A stretch of DNA of 35,291 nucleotides from assembly GCA_905216095.1 (NCBI GenBank), contig CAJMSQ010000026.1:1-35291 (forward strand), written 5' to 3'. The stretch comes from an uncultured bacterium (lineage in GTDB: Bacteria > Bacteroidota > Bacteroidia > Bacteroidales > Bacteroidaceae). The notes beneath the pieces were generated by a model. It worked only from the letters and a program-made list of their open reading frames with translations. It was not told the origin of the DNA and ran no database searches. The position numbers and the translations under genes were made by a program. Positions 28,177 to 35,291 of this stretch are shown here, piece after piece (position 1 is the stretch's first letter; each line of letters begins with the position of its first letter).

Positions 28177-28184
28177 TATCTTTG
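28177..28184 (+). promoter_or_regulatory. -7 element abutting the antiporter start codon
   Basis: TATCTTTG ends only 4 nt before the ATG at 28189. If this is the active element the mRNA would start at or very near the start codon, that is, leaderless or nearly so. No -33 TTTG is clear. Confidence 0.55.
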
Positions 28185-28188
28185 CCGC

Positions 28189-30270
28189 ATGACAGACGCG
28201 ATAACCGCATATTTGCCCATCAGCGACCCGACGTGGATTTTTTTCGTCGTGCTGAGCATCATTCTCTTTGCGCCGATGATGCTCGAACGCCTGCGGATAC
28301 CCTCCATCGTGGGCATGATTATCGCGGGCATACTCATCGGGCCGCACGGCTTCCACGTACTGGAGCGTGACAGCAGCTTCGAGCTGTTCGGCAAGGTGGG
28401 AATCTACTATATCATGTTCCTGGCCTCGCTAGAGATGAACATGCAGGACGTGCAGCAGATTAAAGGACGCGCCCTGACCCTGGGACTGCTGAGTTTCGCC
28501 ATCCCGATTTCATTAGGCTTCGGCGTAAACTACAGTCTGCTGCATTACAGCATTCCCGCCGCCGTCCTGATAGGCGCCATGTACGCTTCGCACACGCTTA
28601 TCGCCTATCCCATCGTGCTGCGCTACGGGCTTTCGCGGCGCAAGAGCGTGAGCGTGGCCGTGGGCGGTACGATTGTGGCCGACACGCTTACGCTGCTGGT
28701 GCTGGCCGTAGTGGGCGGAATGTTCAAGGAGCATGTGACGGGACTTTACTGGCTCTGGTTAGTGGCCAAGGTGCTGCTGCTGGGCGTCGTCATCGTGTTC
28801 TCGTTCCCGCGGCTGGCGCGCTGGTTCTTCCGCCGCTACGACGACGGAGTGGTGCAATACATCTTCGTGCTCGCACTCGTGTTTCTCGGCGCCGGACTGA
28901 TGGAGTTCGTGGGCATGGAAGGCATCCTCGGCGCGTTTCTTGCCGGCATAGTGCTCAACCGCACCATTCCGCCGGCCTCTCCCCTTATGAATCATCTGGA
29001 GTTTGTGGGCAATGCGCTTTTCATTCCCTACTTCCTCATCGGCGTAGGTATGCTGCTCGACGTAAGCGCCTTCGTCAATGAACCTGCCGTCTTCATCATA
29101 GCGACGGCCATGATAGTGACAGGTATCGTCAGCAAATGGCTGGCGGCTTTCTTCACCCAGAAAATATTCCGCATGAGCACGGACGAGCGCACGCTCCTGT
29201 TCGGACTGACCAATTCGCGCGCGGCGGCCACGCTGGCCGTGGTGCTCGTGGGACACAAGATACTGTTGCCCGACGGCCGGCCTCTGCTCGACGACAACGT
29301 GCTCAACGGTACGATGATGTTCATACTGGCCACGTGCGTCGTCAGCTCTTTCGTCACCGAGCACACGGCACGCAAGATGGTCGAGACGGGCAAGCCCGAG
29401 AACGAAGGCAAGGACAGCGAGCACGACCGTCTGCTCATCGCACTGTCCAACCCCGCGACCGTGGCGCCGCTCGTCAATGCCGCGCTGATGCTCCGCACAC
29501 CCAAGTCGTCGGTCATGCCGGCCGCGCTCAACGTGGTGCTGGAAGACGACCCCGAAGCCCGCGACAGCGGACTCAAACAACTGGAACAGGCCGTGCGCAT
29601 CGCCGCGGCCGCCAATGTCCGCCTGGTGACGCGCAGCCGTTGGTCCGTGAACGTGGTCAGCGGCATATCGCACACGATAAAGGAGCTGGAGGCTTCGGAC
29701 CTGCTTATCGGCCTGCACCAGAAATCACGCCTCACGGAGGCTTTCTTCGGCAAGCTTTCGACCGACCTTGTCGCCGCCATCGAGGAACAAATCATCATCT
29801 ACCGCTCCGTCATCCCCCTCAACACCGTGCGGCGTCTGCACCTGCTCATACCGCGCAGGGCGGAATTCGAACCGGGATTCCACGGTTGGGCCGACCGGGT
29901 GGCTTTACTGGCCTCACAACTGAGTTGCCGCATCGAGATGTACGGCGGAAGGGGGACGATGGAGAAACTGGAGGAATACTGGCAGCACCGCCGGTACAGC
30001 ATGGAGGCCGAAAAGCACATCTACACCAGCTGGCACGACCTCATATCCATCGCCCACGAAACGCAGCAAGGGCACATGATGGTGTTCATCGCGGCACGCC
30101 GCGGCACGCTCTCGCACCACAATTACATGGAGAAGCTGCCCGAACAGATTGAACGCTACTTTTCGGCGCGCAACCTCATGATTATCTACCCCTCGCAGCC
30201 GGCTGCCGCCGGCGGAACAGCCGTTCTGCGCGCCGGAGTGCCCGTCAAGGTGAGAAACGCCACGGTATAG
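28189..30270 (+). CDS. CPA2-family cation:proton antiporter with C-terminal Usp-like domains
   Basis: This inner-membrane protein probably exchanges Na+ or K+ for protons. The 693-residue protein has an N-terminal antiporter domain of about 12 membrane segments (residues 15-410). Segments include [52 protein letters not shown] and [18 protein letters not shown]. The soluble C-terminal half (about 430-690) has two regions resembling universal-stress-protein folds ([20 protein letters not shown] and [17 protein letters not shown]). It has no TrkA-N/RCK nucleotide-binding domain of the KefB/KefC kind. Met 28189 is chosen because it precedes the first membrane segment; the open frame extends 41 codons further but through a poor, Lys/Pro-rich stretch. 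The transported ion cannot be told. Confidence 0.9.
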   Translation: MTDAITAYLPISDPTWIFFVVLSIILFAPMMLERLRIPSIVGMIIAGILIGPHGFHVLERDSSFELFGKVGIYYIMFLASLEMNMQDVQQIKGRALTLGLLSFAIPISLGFGVNYSLLHYSIPAAVLIGAMYASHTLIAYPIVLRYGLSRRKSVSVAVGGTIVADTLTLLVLAVVGGMFKEHVTGLYWLWLVAKVLLLGVVIVFSFPRLARWFFRRYDDGVVQYIFVLALVFLGAGLMEFVGMEGILGAFLAGIVLNRTIPPASPLMNHLEFVGNALFIPYFLIGVGMLLDVSAFVNEPAVFIIATAMIVTGIVSKWLAAFFTQKIFRMSTDERTLLFGLTNSRAAATLAVVLVGHKILLPDGRPLLDDNVLNGTMMFILATCVVSSFVTEHTARKMVETGKPENEGKDSEHDRLLIALSNPATVAPLVNAALMLRTPKSSVMPAALNVVLEDDPEARDSGLKQLEQAVRIAAAANVRLVTRSRWSVNVVSGISHTIKELEASDLLIGLHQKSRLTEAFFGKLSTDLVAAIEEQIIIYRSVIPLNTVRRLHLLIPRRAEFEPGFHGWADRVALLASQLSCRIEMYGGRGTMEKLEEYWQHRRYSMEAEKHIYTSWHDLISIAHETQQGHMMVFIAARRGTLSHHNYMEKLPEQIERYFSARNLMIIYPSQPAAAGGTAVLRAGVPVKVRNATV

Positions 30271-30302
30271 CCGTTTCTCGGTGCAGGCCGATTTTAACAC
30301 TT

Positions 30303-30334
30303 CTTGCTTTCGGGCGAAAAATGTATTATCTTTG
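30303..30334 (+). promoter_or_regulatory. Promoter inside repeat copy C
   Basis: CTTG (30303-30306), 20 nt, TATCTTTG (30327-30334). The identical element is present in copy D. Nothing is encoded downstream apart from the hairpin and array. Confidence 0.7.
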
Positions 30335-30348
30335 CAATACGGAAGTGC

Positions 30349-30376
30349 AGGGACGGCGTAAAACCGCCCCTTTTTC
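30349..30376 (+). terminator. Terminator-like hairpin in repeat copy C
   Basis: GGGACGG pairs with CCGCCCC (one A-C mismatch) and is followed by TTTTT. It begins about 15 nt after the promoter's -7 element, so the predicted RNA is 30-40 nt long. Confidence 0.7.
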
Positions 30377-30404
30377 GTGCCCGCAGGTCCGTTTCAGGGC
30401 GAAA

Positions 30405-30504
30405 CAGTCCCTATCATAGTAAAAACTACAAGCCATGTAGGAAAAATTACATGCCATGTAGTCTTTTTTATCCCTGCACGAAGGCAAAACAACAAGCCAT
30501 GTAC
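30405..30504 (+). repeat. Phased CTACATG/CATGTAG array C
   Basis: Five 15-bp units start at 30405, 30426, 30447, 30468 and 30490 (spacing 21, 21, 21, 22): CAGTCCCTATCATAG, CTACAAGCCATGTAG, TTACATGCCATGTAG, TTATCCCTGCACGAA and CAACAAGCCATGTAC. The first three spacers are TAAAAA, GAAAAA and TCTTTT. Two unit types alternate: the CATGTAG dyad and a TCCCT-containing variant. Confidence 0.8.
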
Positions 30505-30655
30505 GCGCCGCCGAAAGTGAGCAAAAGTTAAAAATGTTAATGTCAATCGGCGGGACATGCCGTCCGGCGAAGCGCGGGCCGCAGGCCGGAAACGGCATCA
30601 TAAAGAAAAGACGCGGGACGACGGGGAAACGCCGCCGTGACGGGGGGGAGACCGC

Positions 30656-30694
30656 AGAAAAAATACGCGGGCCGCCCGAAAAGGTGCGTCCCGC
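30656..30694 (-). terminator. Possible terminator of the 30702-31342 gene pair
   Basis: On the minus strand, GCGGG pairs with CCCGC across an 18-nt loop and is followed after 3 nt by TTTTTT, just beyond the stop at 30702. The stem is short and the loop long, so this is tentative. 30545-30655 shows only GC-rich sequence with no recognisable feature. Confidence 0.4.
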
Positions 30695-30701
30695 TTTACA
30701 C

Positions 30702-30953
30702 TCAGAACCTTCTGCGCCGCCCGAACAGACTGCCGATGCGGCGAAAGATTTTGTAACCGATGACAATGCCGTCATACACCGTGAACAAAGTCATGGCCCG
30801 GCCCATCCACCGTGCGGCACCGTGACGGTTGTCCGCGGGCGAAGCGATGTCTTCCCAGTGCCGGGCGATGCTTGCGCGCTTCTGCCGGATTCGCTCTTCG
30901 AGGTAGGCCCTTCTGGCCGCAAGCTCTTCGGGGGTATATCCGCGTCGCTTCAT
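30702..30953 (-). CDS. Small basic protein of the YtxH/holin-superfamily module
   Basis: The 83-residue protein starts MKRRGYTPEELAARR. It has a basic, helical first half (residues 5-35), a single moderately hydrophobic segment (about 52-70, MTLFTVYDGIVIGYKIF) and an Arg-rich end. I do not recognise a named family. Its start overlaps the holin-superfamily gene stop by 4 nt (ATGA), and the same order of small envelope genes is seen in other Bacteroidales. The longer open frame upstream reads through the neighbouring gene and is not used. Confidence 0.8.
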   Translation of the reverse strand: MKRRGYTPEELAARRAYLEERIRQKRASIARHWEDIASPADNRHGAARWMGRAMTLFTVYDGIVIGYKIFRRIGSLFGRRRRF

Positions 30954-31342
30954 ACGGCATCCTCCTTTCCCGTTCCGGTCCCGCCGGAGGGCGGCGCGAG
31001 CAGGATGCCCGCCAGCCATTTCATGAGCGGTCGCAGAATGAGGGCGCGGCGGAAAACGTAGACCAGCACACCCAGCAGCAGGTAGCCCAAAGCCACGAGC
31101 GCGAAGGCTGCCGCCCTGTTGTCTATCCAGGCATCCAGCGCCAGCGCGGCCGCATAGGAAAGAAACAGCAGGACAAAGGCCGTCAGGGCCATCAGTACGC
31201 ATCCCATCACCAAACCCGACACCAGTGTGGCCAGTCCGGTCACCAAGTCAATCCGGCAAGCCTCGAAGCGCAGCATGACATACTCGCGAACCTCGGCAAT
31301 CAGGGCGCGCAGCGACTCTATGCTCTTGTTATTGAAAAACAC
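30950..31342 (-). CDS. Phage-holin-superfamily (YqjE-type) membrane protein
   Basis: The 130-residue protein has an amphipathic N-terminal helix (SIESLRALIAEVREYVMLRFEACRID) and two strong membrane segments (about 35-60 and 70-95). A cytoplasmic tail ends GTGTGKEDAV. This matches the putative Actinobacterial Holin-X / YqjE superfamily, which despite the name is found in stress-related envelope operons and not only in phages. No phage genes are near, so a lysis role is not supported. It is coupled to the 83-residue protein by a 4-nt overlap. Confidence 0.85.
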   Translation of the reverse strand: MFFNNKSIESLRALIAEVREYVMLRFEACRIDLVTGLATLVSGLVMGCVLMALTAFVLLFLSYAAALALDAWIDNRAAAFALVALGYLLLGVLVYVFRRALILRPLMKWLAGILLAPPSGGTGTGKEDAV

Positions 31343-31378
31343 AAGCCTCTCAGTTTATGGAAACAACGTGTCAGCCGT

Positions 31379-31425
31379 AAAAAGAAAGTGGCAACGCCTC
31401 CGTACCCGACGGCCGGCGTTGCCAC
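31379..31425 (-). terminator. Terminator between the YtxH gene and the holin-superfamily gene
   Basis: GTGGCAACGCC / GGCGTTGCCAC is an 11-bp perfect stem with a 16-nt loop, followed on the minus strand by TTTCTTTTT. It lies between ytxH (31441) and the next gene on the same strand (31342), so it may terminate or attenuate read-through. Confidence 0.8.
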
Positions 31426-31440
31426 TCCCGTGGCTGATGT

Positions 31441-31641
31441 TTACGACTTCTTCAGGTTGTCGGTGATATCGTCCACCAAATGTTCGAGTTTGTTAGGGCT
31501 CAGATTTATGCCGTGCTTGTTCAGTGCGTCGGCAATCTTGGAACGAACTTCAGAGCCCTTTTCAGGGGCAAACAGGATACCACAAGCTGCACCTACCGCA
31601 GCGCCGCCCAAGAAGGCGAGCAATACATTAAGACCTTTCAT
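31441..31641 (-). CDS. YtxH-domain protein
   Basis: The 66-residue protein has one N-terminal membrane segment, LLAFLGGAAVGAACGILFAPEKGSE, which is the YtxH hallmark ending in the conserved FAPxxGSE. A short amphipathic helix (LEHLVDDITDNLKK) follows. YtxH-like proteins are small membrane proteins linked to general stress, without a proven activity. The promoter is at 31718-31748. It is followed by a strong terminator and then the holin-superfamily and small basic genes on the same strand, so expression of the latter may be a fraction of its own. Confidence 0.9.
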   Translation of the reverse strand: MKGLNVLLAFLGGAAVGAACGILFAPEKGSEVRSKIADALNKHGINLSPNKLEHLVDDITDNLKKS

Positions 31642-31717
31642 ACTAATACTATTTATTAAGGGTTAGACATTAAGCGCCGTCCGCAGGGTCAGCGACACAC
31701 CGGGGCGGCCACATTTG

Positions 31718-31748
31718 CAAAGATAGGTATTTAGACATACCGCGCAAT
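31718..31748 (-). promoter_or_regulatory. Promoter of the YtxH gene
   Basis: On the minus strand, ATTG (31745-31748), 19 nt, TATCTTTG (31718-31725), about 77 nt upstream of the ATG. Confidence 0.65.
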
Positions 31749-31841
31749 ATCTTCGTCCCGTTTTTTTCGCGTCAAAAATCAAATATCATATTGTTTAATG
31801 TTGTTTAACGTACGGAGCTGAGCCGAAACCGAATAGAATTG

Positions 31842-31849
31842 TAAATTTG
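31842..31849 (+). promoter_or_regulatory. -7 element of the SPOR-DUF5686 unit
   Basis: TAAATTTG, about 111 nt before the SPOR gene. The untranslated leader would contain a GGGCGCGCCC palindrome (31882-31891) and a TGAAAAA/TTTTTCA hairpin (31896-31915). A -33 TTTG is not seen. Confidence 0.5.
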
Positions 31850-31960
31850 CAAACGTCTGAAAATACGCACCGGTATGCCGCGGGCGCGCCCGCCATGAAA
31901 AAGCCGCGTTTTTCAGCCTCCACGCATTAATATAATCAGTAAAACAAAAACACATACCTC

Positions 31961-32494
31961 ATGAAGAATTACATTGTCTTAGGTCTGGCCCTCTGTTCCG
32001 CCGTCGTACTCAGCGGTTGCAAGTCGCAGGAAAGCGCTTACCGGCAGGCTTACGAGAAAGCCAAGGCGCAAGAAATGAACAGCACGAACGAGAACACCGC
32101 CACCACCGTCACCGTGACGCCCGAAAACGCAGCCGGCAACGAGCAGAAGGTGGTTGTCACTCCCGTCACCACCACTCCGTCGTCATCGGCCGCCGGCAAC
32201 GCCGACGTGCGCACCATCCCCGGCGGCGTAACCGTTGTGAACGGCGAAGCACTGCGCGCATACAGCGTCATTGTCGGCAGTTTCGTGACACAATCCAACG
32301 CTGAAGGACTCATGGAAAACCTGAAATCGCGCGGATATGCCGCCCGCGTCGTACGCACCAACGAGACCATCAACGGTCACACGGGCTGGTATCGCGTCAT
32401 CGCCTCTTCTTATGACGACAAAGCCTCGGCCGCACAGTCGCGCGACGAGCTGGTAGGCACCTACCCCGGCGCGTGGTTGCTCCACACGAAGTAA
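31961..32494 (+). CDS. SPOR-domain lipoprotein
   Basis: SPOR domains bind denuded septal peptidoglycan, so this protein likely acts at the cell envelope or division site. The 177-residue precursor has a lipoprotein signal peptide (lipobox VLSGC, Cys20). A Thr/Val/Asn/Ala-rich, probably disordered linker (about 30-90) follows, then a SPOR domain (about 98-175) with YSVIVGSFVTQSNAEGLMENL, GYAARVV and GWYRVIASSYDDKASA. The DUF5686 gene starts 15 nt after its stop, suggesting one transcript. Confidence 0.93.
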   Translation: MKNYIVLGLALCSAVVLSGCKSQESAYRQAYEKAKAQEMNSTNENTATTVTVTPENAAGNEQKVVVTPVTTTPSSSAAGNADVRTIPGGVTVVNGEALRAYSVIVGSFVTQSNAEGLMENLKSRGYAARVVRTNETINGHTGWYRVIASSYDDKASAAQSRDELVGTYPGAWLLHTK

Positions 32495-32509
32495 AAGAAA
32501 CGGCTGACG

Positions 32510-34882
32510 GTGCGGAACGCACACGTACATATCATCACACGGACGTGCCGATGCCTTGTGACCCCATGTCGCAAAGGTTTCGGCACGTTCGTTTCGCTTC
32601 TGCTCGCCGCCACCCTGCCGCCGGTGCAGGCTGCGGCCGGCGGAAACCTGTTTACGTGCCATCCGGGAAACAGCGGTCCGCACGCCGCGGAACGGCAGAT
32701 GCCCGACACGGCCGCGCACGACGGCGACACCATTATATATAATAAGGACACGACCGCGGACCATGCGGCCGGCATCTCCCGCACGGCACAGGCGACACGG
32801 CAGGCGCTGCCGGCCGACACGCTGATGGCACGTGTGTTCACGTACGTACAGCGCTCCCGCCTCGAAGTGGGCAGTTTCGACTCCGAAGTCTATGTCCGCC
32901 ACACGTTGCGCACACGCAGGAAAGGCATCATCATGCGTTACATTCCCGGAATGTTCCGTCTGGAGCACGGGACGAACGACTATTTCGGCGAAAGCCTGTC
33001 CCGCTACCAATATAACCCGCCGAGGGAACTTTACAAGAAGGACATCGCCTCCTACAACACGATGCCTTATCTGCGTCCCTCGCGTGACCGTTGGATCGGA
33101 CGGTACAGTCTGTCCGTCTACGAGCCCAGTCTGTTCTCCGACCGCATACTTTCGCCGCTGCACCGCCGCAACCGGCGCTTCTACCGCTATTCCTCCAATT
33201 ATTCCTATATGGCCTCGGGGCACAAGGTGACGAACATTTCCGTCCGTCCCCGTTTCCCGAACGCGCAGCTGGTGCGCGGCAGCATCGACGTGGACGAAGA
33301 GAGCGGGCAGGTGCGGCATATTGATTTCGAGTTCGTATACGGCTGGGCGCGGGTGCGGGTCAGCGGCGACATGGGGCCGGAAGGGAAAGCGTCGCTGCTG
33401 CCCGGGAAAATCCTGATAGAATCCCGTCTGCGCCTGCTGGGCAACCGCGTGGACGAGAGCTTCGAGGCGTGGCTCGGATACGGCTTCCATGCGCCCGCGA
33501 CACAGGCGCCGGCCGAGGCGAAAGCCTCTCCCTTCGACCTGACCCGGCAGTGCATGTTGCGTATAGACACGACCAGTATGCGTCGCGACAAGGCTTTTTT
33601 CGACGGGATGCGGCCTGCGCCGCTCCTGCCCCGGCAGCAGGCCATCTATGACCGCCGCGACTCCATCGCCCGCGGACTGCTGGGCGACACGGTCGCACGA
33701 AAGAAGCGCCGTCTCATGTCCACGCGCACCGAAGACCTGCTTTTCGACAGCCATTACATAGACATCGGGCGGCAGGGATGGCTGAAACTCCCGCCCATCC
33801 TCACGCCGGCCATGTTCCAGTGGTCGCGCAGCAAGGGCATCTCCCTGCAAACGCGCATCACCTTCAACATTCCGCTGCCCAACGAGGGCGACGTGGACTT
33901 TGCCCCGCGCGTGGGCTACAACTTCAAGCAACGTCAGGTTTACTGGCGGCTGCCTTTGCGCGTCAATGTGCTGCCCGCGCTCGACGCCACGGTGGGAGTG
34001 GAATTCGCAGGCGGCGACCACATGTACAACAGCCGGCAGGCCGACGAAATCAGCAACCGCCTGTCAGGCGTCAGCGGCTATGACTCGCTGATATCCGTGT
34101 TTGACAGTTACGATTTCCACTTTTATCGCGACAAGCACCTGCTGGCCGACTTCTCGCTGTCGCCCGTTGTCGGCATGAATGTCTGCCTGGGTCTCCGATA
34201 CCACCGCCGCTCGCTCATCCGTTGGAACGCGCTGGCGCAGATGACCGGCATGAACCGGCGGCTCGAAAGCCTGGCCCCGCGCATCAACCTGACGTGGACG
34301 CCGGCACAGTACTATTACCGCGCGGGCCGGCGGCGCGTCCCTCTGCGTTCGGCCTGGCCTACGTTCATCCTCGACTACGAGCGCGGCCTCCGGAGCCTGC
34401 GCGGACACACCCACTATGAGCGCATAGAGTTCGACACCAAGTACAGTCTGCCCCTCTATGCCCTGCGGTCGGTCTACCTGCGGGCCGGTACGGGCTTCTA
34501 CACGCAGCGCGGCGCCGACTGTTTTCTGGACTACGACTATTTCCGCAACAGCTACCTGCCCGAAGGATGGCAGGACGAAATGTCCGGGCAGTTCCAACTG
34601 CTGGACAGCCGCTGGTACAACGAATCGCGCTACTATGCCCGTTTCTCGGCCGCCTACGAAAGCCCGATGCTGCTCTTTTCAAGGATAAAGTTCCTGTCGA
34701 GGGTGGTGCAGAAAGAACGCGTGTACGCCAACCTGCTCAGCGTACACGCACTCGGTTTCTACAGTGAATGGGGCTACGGCGTGTCCACTCCGTTCTGCGA
34801 CCTTGCGGGCTTCGTCTCGCTGGCCGGGCACGGACAGACCGGCGTGGGCTGCAAATTCGTGCTCCGCCTGTTCGAGGACTGA
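32510..34882 (+). CDS. DUF5686-family outer-membrane protein
   Basis: I recognise this as a Bacteroidales DUF5686-type protein; its function is not known. The 790-residue frame has an N-terminal signal-like segment (FVSLLLAATLPPVQAAAGG). A linker leads to a conserved region ADTLMARVFTYVQRS...VYVRHTLRTRRKGIIMRYIPGMFRLE. Alternating amphipathic beta strands follow and end VGCKFVLRLF, a pattern of an outer-membrane beta barrel closing on a C-terminal Phe. The usual N-terminal carboxypeptidase-regulatory-like domain seems absent. The start is uncertain: GTG 32510 (used here) or the in-frame GTG 32558, which would place the signal peptide nearer the N-terminus. It is 15 nt downstream of the SPOR lipoprotein gene. 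Confidence 0.82.
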   Translation: MRNAHVHIITRTCRCLVTPCRKGFGTFVSLLLAATLPPVQAAAGGNLFTCHPGNSGPHAAERQMPDTAAHDGDTIIYNKDTTADHAAGISRTAQATRQALPADTLMARVFTYVQRSRLEVGSFDSEVYVRHTLRTRRKGIIMRYIPGMFRLEHGTNDYFGESLSRYQYNPPRELYKKDIASYNTMPYLRPSRDRWIGRYSLSVYEPSLFSDRILSPLHRRNRRFYRYSSNYSYMASGHKVTNISVRPRFPNAQLVRGSIDVDEESGQVRHIDFEFVYGWARVRVSGDMGPEGKASLLPGKILIESRLRLLGNRVDESFEAWLGYGFHAPATQAPAEAKASPFDLTRQCMLRIDTTSMRRDKAFFDGMRPAPLLPRQQAIYDRRDSIARGLLGDTVARKKRRLMSTRTEDLLFDSHYIDIGRQGWLKLPPILTPAMFQWSRSKGISLQTRITFNIPLPNEGDVDFAPRVGYNFKQRQVYWRLPLRVNVLPALDATVGVEFAGGDHMYNSRQADEISNRLSGVSGYDSLISVFDSYDFHFYRDKHLLADFSLSPVVGMNVCLGLRYHRRSLIRWNALAQMTGMNRRLESLAPRINLTWTPAQYYYRAGRRRVPLRSAWPTFILDYERGLRSLRGHTHYERIEFDTKYSLPLYALRSVYLRAGTGFYTQRGADCFLDYDYFRNSYLPEGWQDEMSGQFQLLDSRWYNESRYYARFSAAYESPMLLFSRIKFLSRVVQKERVYANLLSVHALGFYSEWGYGVSTPFCDLAGFVSLAGHGQTGVGCKFVLRLFED

Positions 34883-35009
34883 CAGCGGCGCATCTCCCGC
34901 CTCTTCCGCCTTATCACGTTTCTCGCAGGTCCGCACGGAGTTTCCCGCACAAGGCGGAAAGTGGAACCCGACATTAACATTTTTAACCTTTGCTCACTTT
35001 CGGCGGCGC

Positions 35010-35109
35010 GTACATGGCTTGTAGTTTTGCCTTCGTGCAGGGATAAAAAAGACTACATGGCATGTGGTAAAAGCTACATGCCATGTAGAAAATCTTGTCA
35101 TAGGGCCGG
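35010..35109 (-). repeat. Phased CTACATG/CATGTAG array D
   Basis: Read on the plus strand, units start at 35010, 35032, 35053, 35074 and 35095 (spacing 22, 21, 21, 21): GTACATGGCTTGTAG, TTCGTGCAGGGATAA, CTACATGGCATGTGG, CTACATGCCATGTAG and TTGTCATAGGGCCGG. Reverse-complemented, these match the five units of array C in order. Confidence 0.8.
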
Positions 35110-35144
35110 TTTCTCCGGGAAAAGGGCTTTTTCGTACGAAAAAA

Positions 35145-35163
35145 GGACGGTTTCACGCCGTCC
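35145..35163 (-). terminator. Terminator-like hairpin in repeat copy D
   Basis: GGACGG / CCGTCC forms a perfect 6-bp stem, with a T-run after it on the minus strand (plus-strand A-run 35139-35144). It equals the copy C hairpin, but with the mismatch of that copy repaired. Confidence 0.7.
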
Positions 35164-35179
35164 CCGCACTTCCGTAGTG

Positions 35180-35211
35180 CAAAGATAATACATTTTTCGC
35201 CCGAAAGCAAG
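35180..35211 (-). promoter_or_regulatory. Promoter inside repeat copy D
   Basis: On the minus strand, CTTG (35208-35211), 20 nt, TATCTTTG (35180-35187), identical in sequence and spacing to the copy C promoter. Confidence 0.7.
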
Positions 35212-35242
35212 AAGTGTTAAAATCGCAATATCATTGTCGCAC

Positions 35243-35272
35243 GTAGGGACGCGATTCATCGCGTCCGCAGGG
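35243..35272. repeat. REP-like palindromic repeat, copy 2
   Basis: Exact reverse complement, over 30 bases, of 21-50. A 10-base sequence, GAATGAAATC, also lies directly beyond the repeat at both ends of the window (1-10 and 35282-35291) in the same orientation. Confidence 0.75.
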
Positions 35273-35291
35273 ATGTATATGGAATGAAATC

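Larger units (their letters stand above)
30289..30544 (+). repeat. 256-bp repeat element, copy C
   Basis: This block recurs reverse-complemented at 34970-35225 with the same length. The first 48 or so bases and the last 95 or so are nearly identical, and the middle is diverged. Order inside: promoter (30303-30334), terminator-like hairpin (30349-30376), GTTTC/GAAAC dyad (30391-30405) and phased array (30405-30504). Both ends contain a TTTTAAC...CTTTCGG sequence facing inward, which resembles imperfect terminal inverted repeats. No transposase or target duplication is evident. It occupies the convergent gap after the antiporter gene. Confidence 0.85.
34970..35225 (-). repeat. 256-bp repeat element, copy D (inverted)
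   Basis: This is the reverse complement of copy C (30289-30544), with equal length, near-identical ends and a diverged middle. The two copies face each other across about 4.4 kb holding the ytxH/holin and SPOR/DUF5686 genes. It lies 87 nt after the DUF5686 stop. The 34883-34969 stretch shows nothing else. Confidence 0.85.

Noticed and set aside
30405..30504. CRISPR array
   Set aside because: Units of 15 bp with 6-7-bp spacers are far below CRISPR dimensions, the spacers are simple A/T tracts, and no cas gene is present.
30304..30531. A 75-codon open frame with Cys-containing heptads, also found at 34983-35210
   Set aside because: The same length in both copies follows from the repeat itself, the start would be a TTG at the promoter's -33 element, and array A has 22-bp spacing that breaks the heptad. 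Coding is therefore unlikely.
30950..31342. Prophage lysis gene
   Set aside because: The holin-like name reflects a superfamily label. The gene sits in a chromosomal envelope module with YtxH and there are no phage genes nearby.
32183..34021. A 612-codon open frame antisense to the SPOR and DUF5686 genes
   Set aside because: It crosses two supported genes and their gap and has no recognisable motif.

Overview
The window looks like chromosomal DNA of a GC-rich member of the order Bacteroidales. The gene content is typical of that order: the metF-holB-PSP1-gldH cluster, glyS followed by an FKBP lipoprotein, and a SprE/PorW-type TPR lipoprotein. Many genes also carry the Bacteroidetes promoter signature (TAnnTTTG at -7, often with TTTG or CTTG 18-20 nt upstream), and Shine-Dalgarno sequences are largely absent. 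I cannot fix the genus. I saw no rRNA, tRNA, transposase or phage structural gene.

Layout. 1-240: a REP-like palindrome, then the terminator of a tiny 2[4Fe-4S] ferredoxin gene (237-407, minus). 509-4592: metF, holB, a PSP1/RicT-like gene and gldH on the plus strand, ending in a strong hairpin. 4644-7884 (minus): a lipoprotein FKBP isomerase, glyS and a TrmH/SpoU rRNA methyltransferase. 8069-11605 (plus): a large secreted GH20 hexosaminidase with three lectin-like modules. 12011-14403 (minus): mnmA and metY, overlapping by 4 nt, with an Lrp/AsnC regulator divergent at 14587. 15272-18823 (minus): pyruvate:ferredoxin oxidoreductase. 19132-24581 (minus): a compact operon aroA - small membrane protein - ABC-3 metal permease - sprE. 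25026-26678 (plus): a LolD-like ATPase and a CvfB-like S1 protein, then a probable small RNA. 26932-27942 (minus): asd. 28189-30270 (plus): a CPA2 antiporter. 30702-31641 (minus): an envelope module of small proteins (uncharacterised protein, holin-superfamily protein, YtxH). 31961-34882 (plus): a SPOR lipoprotein and a DUF5686 outer-membrane protein.

Metabolic themes are methionine, sulfur and aspartate metabolism (metF, metY, asd, mnmA), fermentative pyruvate oxidation (nifJ, ferredoxin) and the Bacteroidota cell envelope (gldH, sprE, lolD-like, SPOR, DUF5686).

The most unusual content is intergenic. Four gaps (11.8, 24.8, 30.4 and 35.05 kb) carry arrays of a 15-bp dyad, consensus CTACATGSCATGTAG, repeated every 21-22 bp with A/T-rich spacers. 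Three of the four arrays sit just downstream of a consensus Bacteroidetes promoter that runs straight into an intrinsic terminator. Two of these units are 256-bp copies in opposite orientation flanking the 30.5-35.0 kb segment. I know of no described element of this design. The two window ends also carry an identical 30-bp REP-like palindrome in inverted orientation.

Gaps longer than 300 bases: 11606-12010, 24582-25025, 30271-30701 and 34883-35291 hold these repeats. 18824-19131 holds the nifJ promoter and leader and the sprE terminator. 31642-31960 holds two divergent promoters and the leader of the SPOR gene.
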